From Pyrenophora tritici-repentis (taxonomy: Eukaryota > Ascomycota > Dothideomycetes > Pleosporales > Pleosporaceae), in NCBI RefSeq assembly GCF_003171515.1, contig NC_089390.1:1674001-1738000 (forward strand): a DNA stretch of 64,000 nucleotides, written 5' to 3'. Below the pieces are notes generated by a model, which saw only the letters and a program-made list of their open reading frames with translations, was not told the origin of the DNA and made no database searches. The first letter of the stretch is position 1, and each line of letters starts with the position of its first letter. Of this stretch, positions 57,484 to 64,000 are shown piece after piece. The position numbers were made by a program, and so were the translations under genes.

Positions 57484-59041
57484 ATGGGCGAGATCGAAGG
57501 CATCAAGCATGGCGAGGCTGAACGCACGATTAGCGCGAACAGCTCCCCTTCGGAGGACATCATGCCCCAGCCAAGTGTAGCTGTGGAGGAGAAGAAGAAG
57601 ACATTCATCCAGAGTGTGATGAAGCCAGGTTCCGTATGGCAAATCATCTTCGCAGCACTTCTGGCCATCGCTATCGGCTTGGCTGTCACCTTCACAGTGG
57701 ACGAGGTTCCGGAGGCAGCAATCGCTATCCTTGGTATCCCGGGTAACCTCTGGTTGCGAGCTTTGAAGGCAGCTGGTATGTCTCACAAGATTATTGATGA
57801 GAATAGACGTTAATGAGTACAGTTCTTCCTATGATTGTCACTGCCATGATCATGGCCATCCAGCGACTTCGAAACATGACCCAAGGAGGTGGTGCAGCCG
57901 GCAAACTCGCTCGCTGGACAGTCGCATACTATATCATCACTACCATCATCGCCGTCGCTCATTCCGCGCTACTTGTCGGTCTAGTCTGGAGTAAACTCTT
58001 CGAACAAGTCTCCGGCAGCTCTCTGGCCGTCTCCGATGAGGATCAGGAAGTGATCGATGAGAGGAAAGATACAGCCATCCACGACGTAGTGGTCGACATG
58101 TTTTACTCTCTAATCCCGGGCAATATTGTCGACGCATTAGCTTCAGACGCCCTCCTCTCGGTACTCATTACCGCCATCGTCCTCGGGTACGTTATCAAGC
58201 CCGGGGGCGCCATCTATCGAGCAGTCGAAGAAGTCGAAGTCATTATCCTCAAAGTCATCACTGTGTTGATCCACCTTGCGCCAATCGGCGTCTTCTTCTT
58301 GATTATGCCAAACCTCTTCCGCCTCGATATTGCTGAAATTGGCGCCAACCTGGGTATCCTCATTGGCGGAACTTTGTGCGGCATGGTCATCCATCTGTTC
58401 GTCATTATCCCTATCGTCTTTTTCGCCATTACCAGGTCAAACCCCTATACATTCTGGATGAAGATGAGCCCAGCCTGGATTACCGCTTGGGGTACTGCCT
58501 CGAGCGCTGCGACTTTACCGGTTACTATCCGTTGCGTCCTCAAGGCAGGTGTTCCCATCACAGGTTAGTAAACACGACAAAATGGCTGGAAATGTATCTA
58601 ACACACTTTGCAGTGACCAAATTCACCGTACCTCTAGGTTGTTTGATCAATATGGACGGCACCGCAATCTATTTCCCAATCGTCGTCGTCTTCCTAGCCG
58701 CTACACAAGGCATCACGCTCAATGCTGCAGACTACATCATTGTTATCCTGCTCTCCACCCTCGCTTCGATTGGAACGACACCCATCCCAAGCTCCAGTCT
58801 GGTGCTGGTTGTCATGATCGCCTCGAGTATTGGAGTTCCCATCACTGGAATGTACGCCGTTGTCATCGCTATCGATTGGTTTCTGGATCGTTTTCGAACA
58901 GCCATCAACGTTAGTTGCGACACTTTCGCGGCCAGGGTGGTTGCGCACATCACGAAGATCAAAGACGAGGATGGTCAGACGTACGACGAGGCTATGAATG
59001 TCGATCCTAACGCGATGGGAAGCAACGACGAAAAGGTTTAA
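57484..59041 (+). CDS. Dicarboxylate/amino-acid:cation symporter (SLC1/DAACS family)
   Basis: Exons 57484-57775, 57823-58563, 58614-59041; 486 aa, introns 47 and 50 bp. A cytosolic N-terminus of about 45 residues precedes the first membrane helix. Family marks: VLPMIVTAMIMAIQRLRNM, the serine-rich hairpin GTASSAATLPVT, the NMDGTAIYFP sodium/substrate motif, and IPSSSLVLVVMIASS of the second hairpin. The fold gives eight helices and two re-entrant loops in a trimeric plasma-membrane carrier moving glutamate, aspartate or C4-dicarboxylates with Na+ or H+. All core motifs are intact. The stop codon TAA spans the junction with the HET-carrying element: T and A are the presumed target duplication, the last A is the element's first base. 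Without the element the stop would be TAG, so the protein is unchanged. Confidence 0.92.
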
Positions 59042-59735
59042 GGTCCGTCCCTGTGTAGCGAGACACCCTGCGTGACGAGGCGCCACAGTAGACTCCGCAA
59101 CAATCAATTCAATCCGGTCACTCTCCTAGACCCACTTACCTATCTAGGTAGGGCTTAAACTCCTATAGGTAACTACTAGGCTTAAAGCGGTAATCAATCA
59201 ATCCAATCTGAACCTTCTAGGACCCACTTAATTGATTGTTGCGGACTGTGGCGGCCACAGACACTCCCCAACATAATAAACTCAACAACAGGCCATAAGA
59301 GTAGATATTCTCGGAATATTAGCTCTAAGCTATAAAGTCTATTCTCCTTTAGTGTTATTTAAAAATAGGTTCTACTTGCCGTGCAATACAACAATTTGGC
59401 ATAAGCATTACGCAACCGCCTCGCTTTGGCTGGCAGTAGGCGCGTCGAAAGCTCATGCATTTTGTCGAAAGTTTATCAGCTTACAGCTTGTTATATTATT
59501 ATCCTATCCCGAGCACTGCGCTTAAGCTTGAGAGGTTGTCGTGCTTCTGTGCTAATTCTAAGTACGCCTACTAGAAGTGCTAGATGAGGAGGACCTGCGC
59601 ACCTAGCTTAAAGCAGCTTAGCTGTAACCTATCGCTGCTGACACCAGATCTGTGGCTGTGTGGCTGTGCACCGCTTTTGCCAAGCGCTCCAGGACACCCG
59701 AAAATGGGAGCAGGGCTGGGTTTGAAGGCCCCGGC
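59041..59735 (+). repeat. Left inverted arm of the HET element
   Basis: Matches the reverse complement of 62487-63019 from the outer end inward, ending around the phrase GGTTTGAAG..CC..GGCGT. It is interrupted by a MITE-like insertion at about 59085-59255, absent from the right arm. Outer part has two tandem copies of a CTG(C/T)GT(AG/GA)CGAGAC/G-type motif. Confidence 0.8.
59085..59255 (+). mobile_element. MITE-like insertion inside the left arm
   Basis: About 170 bp present in the left arm but not the right. Ends are inverted: TCCGCAACAATCAATT near 59094-59109 and its complement near 59229-59244. The 7/8 matching words CGCCACAG (59081-59088) and GGCCACAG (59253-59260) are a possible 8-bp target duplication, suggesting a hAT-type MITE. 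Internal CTAGGACCCACTTA/CTAGACCCACTTA repeats. Boundaries uncertain by about 10 bp. Confidence 0.6.
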
Positions 59736-59768
59736 GTTTGGCTCGTGTCAACCAACACACCAGCACCC

Positions 59769-62205
59769 TCAACCAAGCAGTAAGTAAAATAGCTCTCCCC
59801 TCTGCTCCTCCCAGAGCTGCCTCTGGACCCTGCCAAGCCCCTTACGATAAGCTATGCCATTACCCCATTCCACCCACATGATCCAATAATATTCATACCA
59901 TTGACCGGCCTTGGGCCTCTCTGGGTGCCGAATTTCCTCGATGCCGGGCCATGGAGATGTGGTGTCACGACAAAACCCTCTCGCGATTTCTACCAACTCG
60001 ACAGCCCTAGTAGGATCCTGCAGGGTCTCGTTGGACGCGTCGAGGCTGTCATGAGGTTGGAGGATACCCGCCCAGACCTTCCTGTCAATGCGGAGGGAAA
60101 GTATTGGACGGTACCCATTCTTCTTCGAAAGTTCCTCGCCAGGAAAAAGCCAAGCCCTTCGGGTCGTACAAGATATATATGGTACAAGGATGCTAGGAAT
60201 TGAGCTCACCTGCTGCACAAGTGGGATGGGATACCAGAATTCATTACCGGGATATGCTTCGTGTTTGTAGAAATATGGGGAAGGAGATGTAGGATCCGGC
60301 GATTCGTAGAATGATTCCAGACCTTCCGCGGTTGAGTGTTTGGTCCAACCCAAAGAGGCACATTCGATCTGTTTCGCCAGCCACAAATCCTTATTAGCGA
60401 GAATGCTGGGATGTATGGGCTTTCCGGGTGCGTCAACCGTCGCGTGATAATTCCACGACACGATTCGCGTTACGCTTTTCTCAATGCTTTTGCTATTCCT
60501 AGTAAAGTCCGTCGCCGATTTAGTATCGAAGTTAACGACTCCAGACCAACCAGCCCAACTCCAGCTAGGGAGGCAATGCTGTTTCTCTGGGTCCCGGGAG
60601 ACTCTACGAAATATCCTGTCGTGGGGCTGCCATAGCAGGGCCACCTCAAAAAAAGCTATTGGAAGACCCGACACAAAGCCGCCGGCGAAGGCTTGGCTGG
60701 TTGAGAAAGCAATTCCAGCAAAGGCGTACAGAGCGTCTTCTGGGTAGGTGAAGCTTCTTTTGTTGTAATCCTGTAGAATCACCTGGAGCCATCTAAGATC
60801 GGGGAGTGAAGGCTTCAACAATGATTGGCAGCGAATGATGTCGTTGTGGTGTGGCTTGAGATCCAAGGACAGTTCGACGTGCTCACGCCAGATTGCAGCT
60901 GCGCACTCCCACCGCACAGAATCGCCGTCGAATACGAGCCTTTTCCGTGAAAAGAGATGCTCCTGGTAAGTCCATCCTCTGCTTCCCCAAACAGGCTCAT
61001 GGCTTCCAAGTTCGAGTTGGGCTGGTTCGATGGGAAACTGTATCACTCTCGACTCCTTCTCTAAACAGTGCAAGTTTTGGTGTAGATTTCTCGCCTCTGA
61101 AATACCGCGGAAACCTCTTAGGCCACTGTTAGCATGCTTCCCTTGTACTGCTAAGATGGTGATGGCCGAATTAGCGTAAATCGCTGCCATTTTCGCCATC
61201 TCAACGTGTTTTTCAGACTCATTGTCTTGAACAATGCAAAGAGTATCAACCCATAGATATCTCTCCTCCAAAAGCTCGACCACTCCTATTGCGTCCTGTA
61301 TTGTCTTTGCGATTGGCATACTTAACAATGCTCCAACTCTTTGAAGCTGGCTCATATTGCCAACGGTAGCTTTCAGTGTCGGTTGATTTCCCCATACGTA
61401 ACTAAGGGCGACGTAGGAGCAATCCTCTGGGGCGGAGATGACGCATTGACGCTTAACGTCTACGAGCCATGTCGGCCTTATGCGAGACAAAAGTTCATGA
61501 GGAAAGCCTTTGCATAAGTCGGTATGAAGACTGTTGCAAGCAGATTTCCATAACTTGGGCAGATCGAGATCTATCCACTTGCGGGAAAGGACCCGACCTC
61601 CGATTAAGTCGTTCGGATCGCCTGGTTCCTTCACAGGATACATCCCGTACAATGGCGGCCTGGGAAGCGGACACCCGGGCAACATCGTTGTGGTGATAAT
61701 AGCAGCCATGTTCAGCGGGTTTTTGTGTATCTCCAATTTTTTTATGCACTTTGCGATGGTGCATATCTCTTCATCAGACTGATCGGCGTCCAGACGCAAC
61801 ACGGAGACAATCAGTTTCTGGTGCCGATCGCAACTCGGGACGGGTTGTATGATTTCGGTCCCTGACCCCAATTCTACCATCCCGACCGTCCGGATATCAT
61901 TGCTTGGTGTGCGCAACACGCGGAGGATCTTTTCGCAGATAGGGCAATCTGCCTGTAGCTCGCACTACCCGTTAGCTAGAGTCCTAGCAACTCATGCTTC
62001 CGCATCTACATCTACAGCTGCGACGCACCTTTATAACTTCGGCCTTAGCTACACGGGTTCCGGTAATGTCGGATTGGTTCGAAGACCGTGCCACTTCGAG
62101 GGGAAGGGCCATTTCCAAGGGTGACTCGGCATGTTGGCACAGGCATTTGCTGGTTCTAGAGGAGAAGTCAACTAGGGGATCTAAGTCCTCCATGAGGAGA
62201 ATCAT
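59769..62205 (-). CDS. HET-domain (heterokaryon incompatibility-type) protein
   Basis: Exons 62029-62205 and 59769-61964, joined by a 64-bp intron (donor GTGCGT, branch-like GCTAAC, acceptor GGGTAG); 790 aa. The HET domain spans about residues 241-410: SYVALSYVWGNQPTL, TIQDAIGVVELL, RYLWVDTLCIVQDN, MAAIYANSAITILA, WGSRGWTYQEHLFSRKRL. A Cys-rich N-terminus (CLCQH; CELQADCPICEKI across the splice) may bind metal. The C-terminal half is the divergent region usual for the family. HET proteins trigger programmed cell death on fusion of unlike hyphae or other non-self signals; the partner here is unknown. No internal stop or frameshift. ATG at 62205 begins only a few bases after a TATATA word, so the next ATG (62193) may be used. 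The gene fills almost all of the element's interior. Confidence 0.85.
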
Positions 62206-62486
62206 TTCCTATATAAGTAGCGCCCAGTGGTAAAGGATACATTTTGCTCTGAATTAGCAAGACGGTCACAGATTTAACCGTTATCAGTGAGACATTTCGT
62301 CGCTAGGCTGCAGTGTCTTTTCATATTAAGCCAAAGATGAGCCGGTCCAAATTCTGCCTGCCAACTAGCCCAATCCGGGTATTCCGGACGCCTCAAGCGC
62401 CACTGCGTCTTGAAGTTGCATAATAGCTGTATCGGAAGCTGATTGCGGTTTTGATGTTGAGTGTGCTCGTTAGCATGCGCTATACG
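62206..62486 (-). promoter_or_regulatory. Probable promoter of the HET gene inside the element
   Basis: About 280 bp between the HET start and the right arm. It includes a TATATAAG-type word at about 62210-62217, very close to the ATG. The promoter would travel with the element. Confidence 0.4.
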
Positions 62487-63019
62487 CCAGGGACTTCAAA
62501 CCTAGCCCTGCTCCTAACCCGAGCCGGTTTTCGGGTGCCCTGGAGCGCTTGGCAAAAGCGGTGCACAGCCACATAGCCACAGATCTGGTGTCAGCAGCGA
62601 TAGGTTACAGCTAAGCTGCTTTAAGCTAGGTGCGCAGGTCCTCCTTATCTGGCACTTCTAGTAGGCGTACTTAGAATTAGCACAGAAGTACGACAACCTC
62701 TCAAGCTTAAGCGCAGTGCTTAGGATAGGATGATAATATAATAAGCTGTAAGCTGATAAACTTTCGACAAAATGTATAAGCTTTCGACGCGCCTACTGCT
62801 AGCCAAAGCGAGGCGGTTACGTAATGCTTATGCCAAATTGTTGTATTGCACGGCAAGTAGAACCTATTTTCAAATAACACTAAAGGAGAATAGACTTTAT
62901 AGCTTAGAGCTAATATTCCGAGAATATCTACTCTTATGGCCTGTTGTTGAGTTTATTATGTTGGGGAGTGTCTGTGCTGTCTCGTCACGCAGTATGTCTC
63001 GCTACGCAGTGACGGACGT
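62487..63019 (-). repeat. Right inverted arm of the HET element
   Basis: 533 bp, inverted partner of the left arm. Internal frames here are shadows. Ends with GACGGACGT before the TA at 63020. Confidence 0.8.
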
Positions 63020-63021
63020 TA

Positions 63022-63802
63022 GATTGATTCTGTTCGTATTAGCTTTTAGATTTCCCGCTGCCTGTCAGATGCATGATAGCACCCGGATGACATGAAATAC
63101 TCGACATACTAGTGTACAAAGGTCACTATAGGCACCAGACATGCCAAGGTATTAGGTGTTTACTCATACTGTCAAGTATTCCATGTCACTTAGGTGATAG
63201 TTTGCATGTATAATGTTACCTCTTTCGCTAAGATCCCAAACAATTCTTTCGCACTTTTCCCTACTGTGACTCTTGTAGAACATACTAACATCTAAGCCAT
63301 ATTACAATTCTAATAGCCCAGCTTTGATCCAAACCTAACACAGAGTGTGTGTTCGACTCGTTTGCTCCTTAGTCGGCTTAGAGCAAACTTCTCTCTCAGT
63401 ATATCAATCCAGCCACACAATGTCCGCAGTAGTCCGCATGGCTTACCCACAATGCCAGACAAATCATGGCTTTGTATATCAGCTGTTTGCCTTCCAGCTG
63501 TACAATGTACCTGACCTTCTAACACTGTCTGATTTCCATCAAAGCAAGTCATTCATTCTGTCAAAGATACGTCGGCCACTGTGTACATACACTTACCGCC
63601 ATACCGCTTTACAAAGCCACTCCCCCCTTTGACCTACACAGTGTGAATTCAAAGCACGACATTTCGCTCCAACAGCCCCTAGTCATTATAGATTTCGCTC
63701 AAGCCCACACTATACGCAGATCATACACAAACGACGCATATCGGCCGCACCAAATTAAATCAGACACCACCACCAAGTTTAAAACAATATTTATCATCAA
63801 TC
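63022..63802. other. Intergenic region with no recognised gene
   Basis: No domain or exon chain seen. The 3' part has pyrimidine-rich and A/T-rich stretches (AATATTTATC near 63786) fitting a promoter for the frame at 63803. Confidence 0.4.
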
Positions 63803-64000
63803 ATGTGCGGTTCCACCTCGATAACCTACATCGAGTGCGGGCACCAAATGCTCTCCACAACCCCCCAGCACACACTTCTCTGCGAATACGCGGTCATGGT
63901 CGAACTCGTCTAAGGCATCGACATGGCACCACCGCCCTGCGTCCCCTGTCCAGCCACCAACACGGTTATAGCCGCGAATCAGAAACTCTTCGACTACTGC
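63803..64000 (+). pseudogene. Partial small Cys-rich reading frame, interrupted by a stop, at window edge
   Basis: ATG at 63803 opens MCGSTSITYIECGHQMLSTT with a further Cys, then a TAA stop at 63911 after 36 codons. The same frame stays open beyond it to the window end, with CVPCPATN and a final Cys. The Cys/His spacing resembles small Cys-rich fungal proteins of unknown role beginning MC..T..Y..CGH. Either the stop is a real lesion, or a reading error, or it lies in an intron whose acceptor is outside the window. Confidence 0.35.

Larger units (their letters stand above)
59041..63019. mobile_element. Long-terminal-inverted-repeat element carrying a HET-domain gene
   Basis: 3979 bp bounded by inverted arms: 59041-about 59735 (left, enlarged by a MITE) and about 62487-63019 (right). 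Outer ends match over 39 bp with five mismatches (A[GC]GTCCGTC..CTG.GTAGCGAGACA). A TA dinucleotide lies on each side (59039-59040 and 63020-63021), fitting a Tc1/mariner-type duplication, though TA is too short to prove it. The interior holds an intact two-exon HET gene and no transposase, so it would be non-autonomous. A foldback-like element or a composite of two inverted copies of another element are the alternatives. The few arm differences seen are mostly transitions. Confidence 0.75.

Noticed and set aside
59041..63019. The HET locus as part of a giant Starship-like element
   Set aside because: Starships often carry HET-type genes, but no DUF3435 tyrosine recombinase is seen here, and the gene is enclosed by its own inverted arms within 4 kb. 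A larger element extending beyond the window cannot be excluded.
1..64000. CRISPR arrays, operons, Shine-Dalgarno sites, riboswitches
   Set aside because: The window is eukaryotic: genes are intron-bearing and singly transcribed, and no spaced direct repeats of CRISPR type occur.

Overview
The window is nuclear DNA of a filamentous ascomycete, most likely a dothideomycete (Pleosporales-like). Genes carry short 44-100 bp introns with GT..AG ends. The gene set fits: a MedA-type developmental regulator, a HET-domain protein, an SSM4/Doa10 E3 ligase and a fungal-type methylcrotonyl-CoA carboxylase. Mobile elements are hAT, Fot1/Pogo and EN/RT/RNase H LINE types. I saw no CRISPR array, rRNA or convincing tRNA.

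Layout. 1-5.2 kb: no gene recognised. 5.8-9.3 kb: MedA-like regulator with a long pyrimidine-rich leader and a 737-bp first intron. 9.3-14.1 kb: intergenic, AT-rich towards its end. 14.1-16.1 kb: seven-exon amino-acid permease. 16.3-17.1 kb: decayed ankyrin-repeat gene. 17.3-21.8 kb: small SAM methyltransferase gene on the minus strand, split in its coding sequence by an intact 3.1-kb hAT transposon with a perfect 8-bp target duplication. 22.5-45.6 kb is mostly ordinary gene space: a 1408-aa Ala/Ser-rich repeat protein, the RING-CH ligase SSM4/Doa10, an acidic 402-aa protein, methylcrotonyl-CoA carboxylase alpha (two apparent frameshifts), a one-TM basic protein, a secreted M14 carboxypeptidase followed by a decayed tandem duplication, and a DJ-1/PfpI protein.

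45.9-56.1 kb is a nest of mobile DNA. A stub, a full-length copy and a 5'-truncated copy of one LINE lie head to tail. All four boundaries carry the same 12-bp target word, and the array sits inside the last codons of a Fot1/Pogo-like transposase relic. 57.5-59.0 kb: SLC1-type dicarboxylate/amino-acid symporter. Exactly at its stop codon begins a 3.98-kb element with long inverted terminal repeats (over 500 bp each). Its interior is almost only an intact two-exon HET-domain gene; its left arm holds a MITE. 63.0-64.0 kb: no gene until a partial Cys-rich reading frame at the edge.

The most unusual object is the HET-gene cassette in a long-inverted-repeat element at 59,041-63,019. It suggests a self/non-self recognition gene carried as transposon cargo. 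Second is the LINE array that reused one target site. Several frameshifts (mccA twice, LINE ORF1 and ORF2) lie in or beside C/G homopolymers, so some broken genes may be sequence errors. All gene models and family names come from reading the sequence and from memory of families; no database search was possible.
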